Origin: Clostridiaceae bacterium
Lineage (GTDB): Bacteria; Bacillota; Clostridia; Lachnospirales; Lachnospiraceae
Length of the DNA stretch: 56,752 nt
Assembly (NCBI GenBank): GCA_910574345.1
Contig: CAJSZV010000030.1
Span: 1 to 56,752 of the forward strand
Reading direction: 5' to 3'
Shown: one piece after another, positions 37,489 to 46,536 of the stretch
Layout: each line of letters begins with the position of its first letter
Position numbering within the stretch: position 1 is the first letter of the stretch
Position numbers and translations under genes: made by a program
The notes under the pieces: generated by a model
The model's input: only the letters and a program-made list of their open reading frames with translations
The model's database searches: none
Told to the model about the DNA's origin: nothing

Positions 37489-37541
37489 CCTAAAAAAGCC
37501 CTGTTTTGGAAGCATATTTATGAAAAATTTCAAGAAACCAC

Positions 37542-37757
37542 TTGACAGTTTCGGGCATCTATCTTCATATAGATTTTGGACAGCGTATTGCTGCATTTTA
37601 TGATGTTGTGAGAAGACGGGGGGAGCCCTATGACGAGAATAGCCATGGGAACCATATCTCAGCCATTATCGGCGGGAGCGGGGAGGCGTCTGAAGGCAGG
37701 TATCAGGGTTCTGAGGGGAGTGCCCGGCGCCCCTTCAGTGGGGAGATCAGGTGGTAG
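37542..37757 (+). pseudogene. Partial duplicate of the subtilisin gene
   Basis: From about 37554 to 37705 the translation (GIYLHIDFGQRIAAFYDVVR onward) matches residues about 31-80 of the intact protease at 36359. The catalytic block has changed from HGTH to HGNH, there is no Asp region, and the match ends abruptly in unrelated sequence. It is a dead fragment left by a partial duplication or recombination. Confidence 0.85.
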
Positions 37758-37842
37758 CCATTATGGAAGCACGGGACGGTTTGAAAAAGATGTGAAATAC
37801 TATGTCAAGAAAAAAGGATTCCCTGCATACATTCCCTCCTGA
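37752..37842 (+). pseudogene. Frameshifted toxin-like fragment
   Basis: Reading from the ATG at about 37760 gives MEARDG; a +1 shift near 37778 then continues as FEKDVKYYVKKKGF. Joined, this resembles the start of RelE/HigB-type toxins. One missing base would explain it. Weakly supported. Confidence 0.35.
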
Positions 37843-37914
37843 GTGACAAGTTTTGTTAGTTCACTTGTCTGCCCAGAAGGGAGCATGTCAGATGGTTAAA
37901 CATTTATCTTTGAT

Positions 37915-39078
37915 TTATTTGATTGCAGATGAAGGTTTATGAGAATGACCAAACATTCGGTATCTGGACGGTGACATACCGGTGATTTTTTTAAATGCCC
38001 GATTGAAATGTGCCGCATCCTGATATCCGCTTTCAAAGGCGATATCCTGAATTTTTTTTTCTGGATTTTGAAGAAGTATTTTTGCTTTTTCAATCCGTTC
38101 TTGTACGATATAATCTCGAATGCATATGCCCGTGAAATTTTTAAACAGGGTACTAAAATAGTATGGAGATAGTTGAAATTGTGCCGAAATATCTGTTATG
38201 GTGAGAGAGTCAGAAATATGTGCTTTTATATAGTCTTGTGCCTTTCGAACCATATGGTGATTTCTCTCGTTTTGAATTGCTGTAAGTTTATTAATATATA
38301 GAAGAATATCTTCTTTAAATAGTTCCTTTAGCTGGCTGCAGCAAGGAACGTTTTTGATATGATTGGAGATGTCATACCTGGTAAGTTTATGTTCTACAAT
38401 AATTTGAATCATACTGCTGTTGTGTTCCATCAAAGAATATACAAAAGACATGAGACATTCCCGGAATTGTTCATGAGTCAGTTCTTTTTCAGAAAGGTCC
38501 GAAAATATGGTCTCAATCATGTCTGTACAGGCGGAGATATTCATATCACAAACAGATAGACGGAGTAGTTCCAGTTCTTTTTTTAGGTCATCCTCGGTCT
38601 TTGGATTTCTAGATAGAGGGATGTCAAAATAGTCCATTTGGTCTTTTTCCTCTTCTGCTCCTATATGGAAGCACAGAGGAAGACAGGACGGTATGTTATT
38701 TTTTAAGTCAGGAATCAGGTGTTCTATCATATTGACAAGTTGTCTGATATTGACAGGTTTTAAAAGGTAATCATAGGCTCCGGTCTTTAATGCATTTCGT
38801 ATATAAGAATAGTCGTCAAAACCGCTTAAAATAATGACACAGCTGCTGATATCATACTTTTTTAGAATTCTCAGAAGAGAAAGCCCATCAAGTTTGGGCA
38901 TTTTATTATCAGAAATGATCAGATGATAATATTCCGTTTGCATTTGTTTGATGGCCTCTTCTCCATTGGTTGCTGTGACACATCGAAATTCATCAGAAAA
39001 ATGGTTTTGCATGACTACTTTGAGACCATCCAATATGGTTTCATCATCATCAATCAATAGTATCTGATACATATCCAT
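37915..39078 (-). CDS. AraC-type response regulator (YesN-like)
   Basis: A 387-residue two-component response regulator. The N-terminal receiver domain (about 1-120) has acidic residues DDDE, phosphoacceptor Asp57 (ISDNKMPKLDG) and conserved LKPV. The middle region has no known domain. The C-terminal AraC-type double helix-turn-helix (about 285-380) includes ITDISAQFQLSPYYFSTLFK and IQDIAFESGYQDAAHFNRAFKK. The histidine kinase gene lies 12 bases upstream in the same transcript. It likely activates the divergent transporter-esterase operon at 41007. Confidence 0.93.
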   Translation of the reverse strand: MDMYQILLIDDDETILDGLKVVMQNHFSDEFRCVTATNGEEAIKQMQTEYYHLIISDNKMPKLDGLSLLRILKKYDISSCVIILSGFDDYSYIRNALKTGAYDYLLKPVNIRQLVNMIEHLIPDLKNNIPSCLPLCFHIGAEEEKDQMDYFDIPLSRNPKTEDDLKKELELLRLSVCDMNISACTDMIETIFSDLSEKELTHEQFRECLMSFVYSLMEHNSSMIQIIVEHKLTRYDISNHIKNVPCCSQLKELFKEDILLYINKLTAIQNERNHHMVRKAQDYIKAHISDSLTITDISAQFQLSPYYFSTLFKNFTGICIRDYIVQERIEKAKILLQNPEKKIQDIAFESGYQDAAHFNRAFKKITGMSPSRYRMFGHSHKPSSAIK

Positions 39079-39090
39079 ATCCCCTTTCTC

Positions 39091-40845
39091 CTATTGTTGA
39101 GAGAAGTTAAAAGGTAAGCAGGGCAATGTGACAATTACCGTGCTTCCCTGGCCTTCTATGCTATCGATGGACAATCCATACTCTGATCCGTAAGTTAGCT
39201 GAATCCTTCGTGAAACATTACGGATACCAATGGATTGGCTGGCAGGGTTCAGGAGTTCCTGCTGTACTTTCTTCAGCTCTTGAGGCGGCATACCGCATCC
39301 ATTATCTGATACACATAAAATCATTTGAGAATCCTTTTTATATCCCAGTATATCGATAATCATATGCTGTTTGGTATTGTCAAAACCATGGAGAATAGAA
39401 TTTTCAACCATAGGCTGAAAAATTAGTTTTATGGTGCGGCAGTCCAACAGCTCTGGTGATAAAACCTTGTTGAAAAGGATCCGGTCTTTATACTGGTGGG
39501 AGAGAATTGACAGATATACATCTAACTGCTCTAATTCTTCTCTAAGAGTTACTTCTTTTGTTGTGCCACGAAGACCATATTGTAGATTTTTCCCCAGAAG
39601 TTCTGCCATTTCAGCCACATGGAAATCCCCGTTTTTATAGGCAGCCAAATGGATGACTTCTAATGTATTATAAAGATAATGAGGATTGATCTGGGTTCTT
39701 AAAAGTTGGAGTTCTGTCTCCTGCTTTTCTAAATCCTTCATCAATATTTCGTGAATTAATGTATTAATTCTGTCAGACATATGGTTAAAGGACAGAAATA
39801 CTTCATTAAATTCAAGAGGGAGAGGTAAAGAGGGAAGAGCAGGTACATAGTCGGTTTCAAAAGCATTGCAGGTTGTTACCAGGGCCTTCAGGGGAGTTTG
39901 AATATTGCGAATAACCCGGAACATGGTCAGTGAAATCAAAACCAGGATTCCGGCCCAAGCTGCAATTACCAGAATACGGGCTGGTATAAGCTGGCGAAAT
40001 ATGGAGGCAAAAGGGGTCTGGATTACAATAGCGGTATTTTTTCCATGAAAAAGGCTATGTTCAAGCCCTGGTTTTTTAATATCTAAGCGGATTTGCCCTT
40101 CTGGTTTTTCATGATAAGCAGGCATGGAAGGTGCCTCCATATTGGTAAGCAGTAATTTCCCGTCATAGTAAATGGCATACTCTTGTGCGGGAAGACTGTG
40201 TTCGAAAGAGATACCTTGAATAATACTGCTTACATCTCTGCCGGCTACACATAATCCAATAGTCCGGTAATGGTAAGGGTCTACAAGGTTTCGTACAACA
40301 CAGACGCTGATTTTATCCTTTTCCGCTATGCCTGAATGGATAAATTCATCTGGTTTTAAAATCGAAGCGGCCCCCAAAGGCCCATTGAGCAGGGATTCGT
40401 ACCAGTCCGCATTTTGTCGGATTGTACAACTGCGATAAGCAGAGTCTTTTTTTGTCAGGTAGACCCCATTGCCTTCCATGTCATAGATGGCAATAAAATC
40501 TATGGGTGAATTGTTCATCTGGGTTTGAGCCTGGTTATAAAAGGTAAACCCAAAGGTATGGTTTTCCAGAATGGGGCCTTTGCGAAGAAAGGAACAAAGA
40601 GTATCATCATGAGCAAACAGGGCCTGGTTGGTAGGAAATAAGGTAGTTCGTGATAAAACAGCCAGGTCATTTTCCAACTGCGTCAATATCTTTTCACCAT
40701 TTTGATATGACTGGGAAGCGGTATTATTTATTAACATCATGGCTTCTGATATGGTCAGATACAGCCAGAAGATTACGACCAGGACACATTGCAGCAAGGC
40801 GATCAGGCATAGCCGGGATTTGATGGAATTACCATTTTTATTCAT
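39091..40845 (-). CDS. Sensor histidine kinase (YesM-like)
   Basis: A 584-residue membrane sensor kinase. The first transmembrane helix is at about 11-33, a large extracellular sensor domain runs to about 290, then a second helix (about 293-313) and a HAMP-like linker. The His-kinase domain has QINPHYLYNTLE as the phosphoacceptor region, with N-box VENSILHGF and G-box DNGCGMPP. This architecture matches YesM/LytS-type sensors of extracellular carbohydrate, often through the adjacent binding protein. A consensus-like minus-strand promoter lies at 40878-40905. Confidence 0.93.
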   Translation of the reverse strand: MNKNGNSIKSRLCLIALLQCVLVVIFWLYLTISEAMMLINNTASQSYQNGEKILTQLENDLAVLSRTTLFPTNQALFAHDDTLCSFLRKGPILENHTFGFTFYNQAQTQMNNSPIDFIAIYDMEGNGVYLTKKDSAYRSCTIRQNADWYESLLNGPLGAASILKPDEFIHSGIAEKDKISVCVVRNLVDPYHYRTIGLCVAGRDVSSIIQGISFEHSLPAQEYAIYYDGKLLLTNMEAPSMPAYHEKPEGQIRLDIKKPGLEHSLFHGKNTAIVIQTPFASIFRQLIPARILVIAAWAGILVLISLTMFRVIRNIQTPLKALVTTCNAFETDYVPALPSLPLPLEFNEVFLSFNHMSDRINTLIHEILMKDLEKQETELQLLRTQINPHYLYNTLEVIHLAAYKNGDFHVAEMAELLGKNLQYGLRGTTKEVTLREELEQLDVYLSILSHQYKDRILFNKVLSPELLDCRTIKLIFQPMVENSILHGFDNTKQHMIIDILGYKKDSQMILCVSDNGCGMPPQELKKVQQELLNPASQSIGIRNVSRRIQLTYGSEYGLSIDSIEGQGSTVIVTLPCLPFNFSQQ

Positions 40846-40877
40846 TGGTTACCTCTCTGTAAGGACTTTATGGTTAT

Positions 40878-40905
40878 ATTATATAATAATCCTTAAAAAT
40901 GGCAA
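40878..40905 (-). promoter_or_regulatory. Promoter of the YesMN operon
   Basis: On the minus strand TTGCCA (40900-40905), a 16-base spacer and TATAAT (40878-40883). Confidence 0.65.
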
Positions 40906-40924
40906 GAAAAAATTAATCAAGATA

Positions 40925-40953
40925 TTCAACTTAATTATTTCTTTTATTATAAT
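40925..40953 (+). promoter_or_regulatory. Promoter of the transporter-esterase operon
   Basis: TTCAAC at 40925-40930, a 17-base spacer and TATAAT at 40948-40953. The weak -35 box fits a promoter that needs an activator, here probably the YesN-like regulator. Confidence 0.6.
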
Positions 40954-41006
40954 CAAGATACTAATAAAACAGGCCTGTATTTAGAGTAAAAGAGAGGGAG
41001 ATTACT

Positions 41007-42320
41007 ATGAGGAAAAGATGGTTAGCAGTCAGTTTGGCTGTTATTACAGCCTTAGGAAGTTTGACAGCCTGCAGTAAAAGCGATGATACAACGGTGGAAA
41101 CGACAGCAGAGTCTACAGCCAGCGGAGATAAGGACGTTGTTGAAAGCAGCACTTCTTCTGCTGAGAGTGTAGAGGTTGAGTTCTTGTCACAAAAAAGGGA
41201 AGATGTTGATCTGTTTGATGAAATCCTGGCAGATTTTATGGAGAAAAATCCAGGTATTCAGATTTCACAGACGACCACAACCGGTTCTGTCAGCTTCTCT
41301 TCCAGGGTGGCTTCCAATGACGTACCGGAATTAGGGCATGTGTATGCAAGTACTGCTTACCGGACTATGGCAGAAGAAGGATTATTTTTGGATTTAAATG
41401 GACAGGACTTTCTGGACAGGATTCCAAAGGAGTATATAGATTTGTTTACATTGGAAGATGGCAGTGTGTTTGCGGTTCCTGTTAATGTAAATGCATTTGG
41501 CCTTTATGTCAATATGGACATTTATGAGGAACAGGGGTTGGAGTTGCCGAAAACTTACGATGAACTGATTGCTAACTGTGAAAAACTGAAAGCTGCAGGA
41601 ATTACTCCGTTTGCATTTCAGTTTAAAGACGCTGGAGCACTTCGGCAATGTTTTGAGCGATATATGTCAGGGGTTGTGGATCATGATTTCTTAAAGATTT
41701 GTGAAGAAGTTGGGCTTGAGGGAAAGTCTTTTGGGGACTATTCAAGTATGGTAGAAGGTTTGGAGAAGTTTATCGCTCTTTTGGATTATGCAGATACAGA
41801 CCCCCTTGGGATGGATACCAATGACCTGGCAGATTCCTTTGCTAATGGGAAATGTGCTATGGTTATGAACGGAAACTGGGGAGCTTCTCAGTACCTGGGA
41901 TTGAACCCTGATTTGAACATGAAGGTCATTTTGTTCCCGTCTGTGACTGGGATTGACAGCACTACCGTAGGGACTCCTGATATGTGTCTGGCTGTTTCAG
42001 CTGCAGCCTCTGCAGAGCAGCAGGAAGCTTGCCTTGCTTTCATTCGGTATTTTCTGGAGCCAGAGACGATTGAGTGGTTTGCCAAGGAAGACAAAGTTCC
42101 CAGCATTGTAGAAGGAGTTGTCTATCGCAACGAGGAATTAAAGGATATCTCAGATGCCATTGAAAACGGTCAATTTACAAAATCGCCTACTTTGGGTTGG
42201 GCCAATGGGTATCAGAGCACCATTCAAGGAGAGCTTCAGTCTTTGATTGTTGACAGAGATGTAAAAGCTTTTATTGAGACTTGGGATCAGTTTACAAAAG
42301 ATGTCTATGCACAGCAATAG
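41007..42320 (+). CDS. Extracellular solute-binding lipoprotein
   Basis: A 437-residue family 1 binding lipoprotein. The signal peptide ends in the lipobox LTAC (Cys22), followed by a Ser/Thr/Glu-rich linker to about residue 50 and the binding domain. It is the receptor of the importer formed with the next two permeases. The adjacent sensor kinase and esterases suggest an acylated or esterified oligosaccharide as ligand, which is inference. Confidence 0.93.
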   Translation: MRKRWLAVSLAVITALGSLTACSKSDDTTVETTAESTASGDKDVVESSTSSAESVEVEFLSQKREDVDLFDEILADFMEKNPGIQISQTTTTGSVSFSSRVASNDVPELGHVYASTAYRTMAEEGLFLDLNGQDFLDRIPKEYIDLFTLEDGSVFAVPVNVNAFGLYVNMDIYEEQGLELPKTYDELIANCEKLKAAGITPFAFQFKDAGALRQCFERYMSGVVDHDFLKICEEVGLEGKSFGDYSSMVEGLEKFIALLDYADTDPLGMDTNDLADSFANGKCAMVMNGNWGASQYLGLNPDLNMKVILFPSVTGIDSTTVGTPDMCLAVSAAASAEQQEACLAFIRYFLEPETIEWFAKEDKVPSIVEGVVYRNEELKDISDAIENGQFTKSPTLGWANGYQSTIQGELQSLIVDRDVKAFIETWDQFTKDVYAQQ

Positions 42321-42400
42321 GTTTTGAATCGGGCAGGATCTGACAGGTTCAGACCCTGCCTATCGTATAAGTATTTCCATGAAGGAGGGAGTTCAATAAG

Positions 42401-43285
42401 ATGAAAAAGATTCATAAAAATCAGGAACGAAATCTTACCCATGCTCTTTTCGTCCTTCCCAGTGTAAGCTTATATACAATATTCTCCATCTTTCCTATCT
42501 TTCTGGGGATTTATTATAGCTTTACTGATTGGGATGGAATTAAAAAGAATTATTCGTTCATTGGCTTTAGGAATTACATAAGAATGTTCAGCGATAAGCG
42601 TTTCTGGCATTCGGTTTCTTTTAATCTGCGGTATACTATTTTTCTGGTTCTGGGAGTTACTTTGCTTAGTATTGGAATTGGTCTGTTGTTGAATCAAAAA
42701 GTCAGAGGAAAGATGTTTTTTCGAGCCGCTTATTTTTTCCCTGCAGTGATTTCTGCTTTGACAGGCGGTTTAATCTTTAATCAGATTTATGGCAAAGGGA
42801 TTCCCTTTATTGGAGAATTATTGGGAATCGGCCTGCTTCAGAAAAATATTCTTACAAGCAAGGTTGGGGCACAGTTTGGTATCCTGTTTGTTAACTTATG
42901 GCAGGGAGTGGCAATTCCTACTGTTTTAGTGTTGTCTGCCTTGCAGACAATACCTCAGGAACTAATCGAATCAGCGTCTTTAGATGGAGCAGACAGCAGG
43001 CAGCTATTCCGATATTTGATTTTCCCTTTTTTGCTTCCTACGATCAGTATCATTATTATATTGAATTTAAAATCGGGGCTTATGCTTTATGATTACGTGA
43101 TGGCATTAACTACCGGAGGACCGGCCAGAGCGACGGAGAGTTTAACTATGCTCATCTATGCCCAGGCCTTTGATGAGATGAAATTCGGCTATGCAATAGC
43201 AGAATCCATTGTAGTTTCTGTTGTTATTATTGCTGTTTCTGTTCTGCAGATTCACAGTACGAACCGAAAGAAGGTGTATGAATGA
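42401..43285 (+). CDS. ABC sugar transporter permease (MalF/UgpA type)
   Basis: A 294-residue permease with six predicted transmembrane segments and the EAA-type loop ESASLDGADSRQLFRYLIFP. Its stop overlaps the ATG of the second permease. An AGGAGG site precedes the start. Confidence 0.93.
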   Translation: MKKIHKNQERNLTHALFVLPSVSLYTIFSIFPIFLGIYYSFTDWDGIKKNYSFIGFRNYIRMFSDKRFWHSVSFNLRYTIFLVLGVTLLSIGIGLLLNQKVRGKMFFRAAYFFPAVISALTGGLIFNQIYGKGIPFIGELLGIGLLQKNILTSKVGAQFGILFVNLWQGVAIPTVLVLSALQTIPQELIESASLDGADSRQLFRYLIFPFLLPTISIIIILNLKSGLMLYDYVMALTTGGPARATESLTMLIYAQAFDEMKFGYAIAESIVVSVVIIAVSVLQIHSTNRKKVYE

Positions 43286-44112
43286 CCCGAAAACGAATTA
43301 GAACGATTGGCGTGTATACCGCATTAATTATCGGACTTTTTATCATTGCGATTCCGTTTTATTTGTCCTTGGTGTCATCTGTTAAGACACAGTCAGAGTT
43401 GAGCCGGAATTTTTTTGGATTGCCGGTAAAGGCTACTTTGGAGAATTATTTTACGATCATGCAGAAGGGAGATTTCCTTCCTGCCCTTAGCAATTCTTTT
43501 GTGATTACGGTTGTCAGTCTGGCTGGATTTGCCATACTTCTTCCTATGGCTTCCTATCCGATATCCCGTCGGATGGGTACAAGCAGAATTTATATGATGT
43601 TATATTATTATATGCTTGCAAGTATTTTTATTCCCTTTCAGGTGAAGATGATTCCTATTGTTAAGCTGATGAATACGTTAAATATTGCCAATCGGTGGGG
43701 ATTGATTCTTCTTTATCTGGCGGGAAGTACCGGAGAAGGGATGTTTTTGATGACAGGCTATCTGTCTACGATCCCTACGGATATGGAGGAGGCTGCCTAT
43801 ATTGACGGGGCCAGTACATGGCAGGTTTTTACACAGATCATAGCGCCGGTTATGAGGCCCATCACTGCTACGGTTTTGATTAAAAACTGTTTATGGGTAT
43901 GGAATGATTTTATGATGCCCAGTATGGTATTGCGGCTGAGAGAGGATAGAACGCTGCCGTTGTTTCAGTATGCTTTTCAGGGAGAGTATGCCACCAATTA
44001 TCCTTTAGTTTTTGCAGCGTTTGTGATGGCTATGATCCCCATTATGATTTTCTATTGTATCATGCAGAAAAATATTATTGAAGGCATGATGAGTGGTGCT
44101 GTGAAAGGGTAA
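43282..44112 (+). CDS. ABC sugar transporter permease (MalG/UgpE type)
   Basis: A 276-residue permease with six predicted transmembrane segments and the EAA loop EEAAYIDGASTWQVFTQIIAP. It starts inside the end of the first permease (ATGA overlap). No ATPase gene is present in this operon, so a shared MsmK/UgpC-type ATPase, such as the one at 18453, is likely used. Confidence 0.93.
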   Translation: MTRKRIRTIGVYTALIIGLFIIAIPFYLSLVSSVKTQSELSRNFFGLPVKATLENYFTIMQKGDFLPALSNSFVITVVSLAGFAILLPMASYPISRRMGTSRIYMMLYYYMLASIFIPFQVKMIPIVKLMNTLNIANRWGLILLYLAGSTGEGMFLMTGYLSTIPTDMEEAAYIDGASTWQVFTQIIAPVMRPITATVLIKNCLWVWNDFMMPSMVLRLREDRTLPLFQYAFQGEYATNYPLVFAAFVMAMIPIMIFYCIMQKNIIEGMMSGAVKG

Positions 44113-44120
44113 GAGAAGCT

Positions 44121-44930
44121 ATGTCTTTATGTGAAATGACTTTTTATTCTGAAATACTTAAGATGGATACACAGGTTACGGTTATTCTCCCTGAAAAGGA
44201 GCAGGGGATAGGGATGGAAGGCTATAGCGCCGGTAAAACAGACGTTTGCCCCGTACTGTGGCTTCTTCATGGACGCAGCGATGATCATACGATTTGGATG
44301 AGAAGAACTTCCATTGAACGATATGCGGTTCCTTTGGGATTGGCTGTGGTGATGCCGGAAGTAAGTTACAGCCGGTATCTGAATATGGCTTATGGACCGG
44401 CCTATTATGATTATATGACCCAGGAACTTCCCGGGCTGTGCCGCCAGATTTTTCCTGCTTTTAGTTCCAGAAGAGAGGATAATTTTATTGCGGGTTTATC
44501 TATGGGTGGCGGCGGAGCCGTGTATATTGGCCTGAAACAACCGGAAAATTATAGTCATATTGGTATATTTTCCACTGGCGGCGCAGTTCCGCTGGAACCA
44601 TTGTGGCGGTCTGAGGCTTCGGGCGGCAGACTTTTGAAAGATATTTATGGAACCACAGATATTGGATCCCTGGAGGGTGGTCCCTATGACCTTTTTATTC
44701 TTGCGAAGAAGGCATTGGAGAGAGAGGTGGCTCTTCCAGCTATTTATCATACAATGGGTACGGAGGACCCACGTTATCCGGCGGCCATGGCTGTGAAAAA
44801 TTTTTTTGAGAATCTATCTGGCAATCCATTTCGTTATGAATATCATGAAGGACCGGGAAGCCACGAATGGGCGTTTTGGGATCAGTGGATTCAGGGATTT
44901 TTAGACAGCCTGAATATTGGAGAGGGGTGA
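44121..44930 (+). CDS. Esterase of the FrmB/tributyrin esterase (esterase D) family
   Basis: A 269-residue alpha/beta-hydrolase of the S-formylglutathione hydrolase/feruloyl esterase-like family. The nucleophile elbow GLSMGG places Ser127, with Asp216 (TEDPRYP) and His248 (GSHEW) completing a credible triad; LLHGRSDDHTIW is the oxyanion region. It lacks a signal peptide and would remove acetyl or acyl groups from the imported sugar in the cytoplasm. It follows the permeases by 8 bases and overlaps the region containing the next gene's start. Confidence 0.9.
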   Translation: MSLCEMTFYSEILKMDTQVTVILPEKEQGIGMEGYSAGKTDVCPVLWLLHGRSDDHTIWMRRTSIERYAVPLGLAVVMPEVSYSRYLNMAYGPAYYDYMTQELPGLCRQIFPAFSSRREDNFIAGLSMGGGGAVYIGLKQPENYSHIGIFSTGGAVPLEPLWRSEASGGRLLKDIYGTTDIGSLEGGPYDLFILAKKALEREVALPAIYHTMGTEDPRYPAAMAVKNFFENLSGNPFRYEYHEGPGSHEWAFWDQWIQGFLDSLNIGEG

Positions 44931-44934
44931 TGAA

Positions 44935-45624
44935 GTGGTTACACTTACCATACATTTTTATTCTTCTGCATTAACGGAGTGCAATTCCATGGAGATTGTG
45001 CTGCCCTCTGGGGATGGTCCATGGCCTGTGCTGTGGCTCCTTCCGCCTATGGGGTGTAACCATACTCGTTGGAGTACTTATACAGATATACCATCTTTGG
45101 CTGAGAGGAAACAGAGAATGGTGGTCATGCCTGATTTGAAACTGAGCTGCGGCCTTGATATGGTTCACGGTCTTCGATTTCATACTATGCTTGTAACAGA
45201 GCTGCCATTGTTTTTGAAAGCACATTTTTCAGTGGATCTTACATCTCAGGTGATTGCCGGTGCAAAAGAGGGTGCTTATGCCGCTTTATACGCCGCTGCC
45301 CATGGAAAGCAAAACTATGAACAGGTGATTGCCTTGTCAGGAGGGGATCTGACGGAGGAGGGGAGTCTTATTGATTCAGACTTGAGGTTTTATCATGCTT
45401 TTGGGGAAAAGGTATCTGCTCTTAAAGGGAGCGGTTATGATATTGGGATTCGGATTCAGGAAATTCAGGAACGTTCTAAACTTTACGCGGCTTATGGGAT
45501 GGAAGACGGCTATTGTCATTGTGCTGCTGGCTTGGGGAGGAAATTACCATCGCAGCAGGTTGATATTTTAGAGGGAACCCTTGACTGGGATGAGTGGTAC
45601 CATATTTTACAAAAGAGAATTTGA
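44935..45624 (+). CDS. Esterase-fold paralogue lacking catalytic residues (pseudoenzyme)
   Basis: A 229-residue protein related to its neighbour at 44121: VLWLLPPMGCNHTRW matches VLWLLHGRSDDHTIW, and LRFHTMLVTELP matches the PAYYDYMTQELP region. The nucleophile elbow is GAKEG instead of GLSMGG, so the serine is replaced by lysine (Lys111). The C-terminal GSHEW is replaced by GTLDWDEW, so the histidine is missing as well. I chose a GTG start at 44935 with GAGAGGGG 7 bases upstream. It may act as a regulatory or binding partner of the active esterase. Confidence 0.8.
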   Translation: MVTLTIHFYSSALTECNSMEIVLPSGDGPWPVLWLLPPMGCNHTRWSTYTDIPSLAERKQRMVVMPDLKLSCGLDMVHGLRFHTMLVTELPLFLKAHFSVDLTSQVIAGAKEGAYAALYAAAHGKQNYEQVIALSGGDLTEEGSLIDSDLRFYHAFGEKVSALKGSGYDIGIRIQEIQERSKLYAAYGMEDGYCHCAAGLGRKLPSQQVDILEGTLDWDEWYHILQKRI

Positions 45625-45636
45625 CAGAAATAAAGG

Positions 45637-45674
45637 AAACCATATCTATTGATTTTATGATGGATGTGGTTTTT
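45637..45674 (+). terminator. Rho-independent terminator of the esterase operon
   Basis: Stem AAACCATATC (45637-45646) with GATGTGGTTT (45663-45672), one wobble pair, followed by T residues. Confidence 0.7.
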
Positions 45675-45870
45675 GGTGTTTATAAGTATTAAAAAAGGTA
45701 GATGAGTGTCTAATATGCTTTGAGTAAGCATAAACGGATAAATGTTAAATAAGAAAAGTAAAAAAATTAAATAATTTTCGATTATTTCTTTAAAAACGCC
45801 TGTCTTCCATATGAAAGGGAGAATCAGGCGTTTCTTACTATGGCTGTCAGGCAGAGGGGAGGTGATTCCC

Positions 45871-46281
45871 TTGAAGCTGACCAGTCAGGAACAGGAGATT
45901 GTATGGAAGAAATTCTGCAGCTACTGTATAAAAGTTATTGACGGAGAGATATTGAACTATCTTGATGAACTAAAGAAACAACAGGAACATGAAGTTTGCT
46001 TTTCAGACCTTACCAAAGAACAGCAGAATCAACTATATACCTATGATGAAATTCTGAAAGGCACCCATTTTCAGGTAATGGACATGGAAGTGGAGGTAAA
46101 CGATGATCAAATCAGCGAAGCGCTTGGCCGCTTATCGGAGAAAAGGCGGATGATTATACTTATGGCCTATTTTCTGGACATGAAAGAGGCTGAGATCGCC
46201 CAGTGTATGGAACTTGTACAAAGCACCATACATTACCACAAGGCCGAGTCCTTGCGGCTGCTGAAGGAGTTTTTAGAGTAA
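45871..46281 (+). CDS. Sigma-70 region 4-like protein of a conjugative or mobilizable element
   Basis: A 136-residue protein whose second half resembles sigma region 4: EALGRLSEKRRMIILMAYF, EAEIAQCMELVQSTIHYH. Such genes occur paired with a small HTH gene in Tn916- and Tn1549-like elements, and the same pair recurs at 50259-50940. The frame opens at 45811, but the strongest ribosome binding site (GGGGAGGTGAT, 45857-45867) precedes a TTG at 45871. It marks the left part of the first mobile element. Confidence 0.75.
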   Translation: MKLTSQEQEIVWKKFCSYCIKVIDGEILNYLDELKKQQEHEVCFSDLTKEQQNQLYTYDEILKGTHFQVMDMEVEVNDDQISEALGRLSEKRRMIILMAYFLDMKEAEIAQCMELVQSTIHYHKAESLRLLKEFLE

Positions 46282-46296
46282 GGGTAAACGAAATAC

Positions 46297-46536
46297 ATGG
46301 GAGAAAAGCGGTATGGGGAGCCGGTTGCATTTGAAACCGTGCGGGCGGCGATTCAGGGGGATGTGGATTCTATTAATCAGATTATTGCCTACTTTCAGCC
46401 ATACATCAATGCCAGGAGCCGGAGAAAGTTTATTAATGAGTTCGGCGTGACAGAGTTTGTGACAGACGAGTATATGAAAAGGCGGGTGGAGACAAAGCTG
46501 ATAACAAAAATTTTGGATTTTAAGATTCAAGTGTGA
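46297..46536 (+). CDS. Helix-turn-helix domain protein of the mobile element
   Basis: A 79-residue protein (FETVRAAIQGDVDSINQII pattern) belonging to the small HTH family that accompanies the sigma-like gene in Firmicutes conjugative elements. Paralogues in this window are at 50259-50525 and 55376-55627. It starts 15 bases after the sigma-like gene. Confidence 0.75.
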   Translation: MGEKRYGEPVAFETVRAAIQGDVDSINQIIAYFQPYINARSRRKFINEFGVTEFVTDEYMKRRVETKLITKILDFKIQV

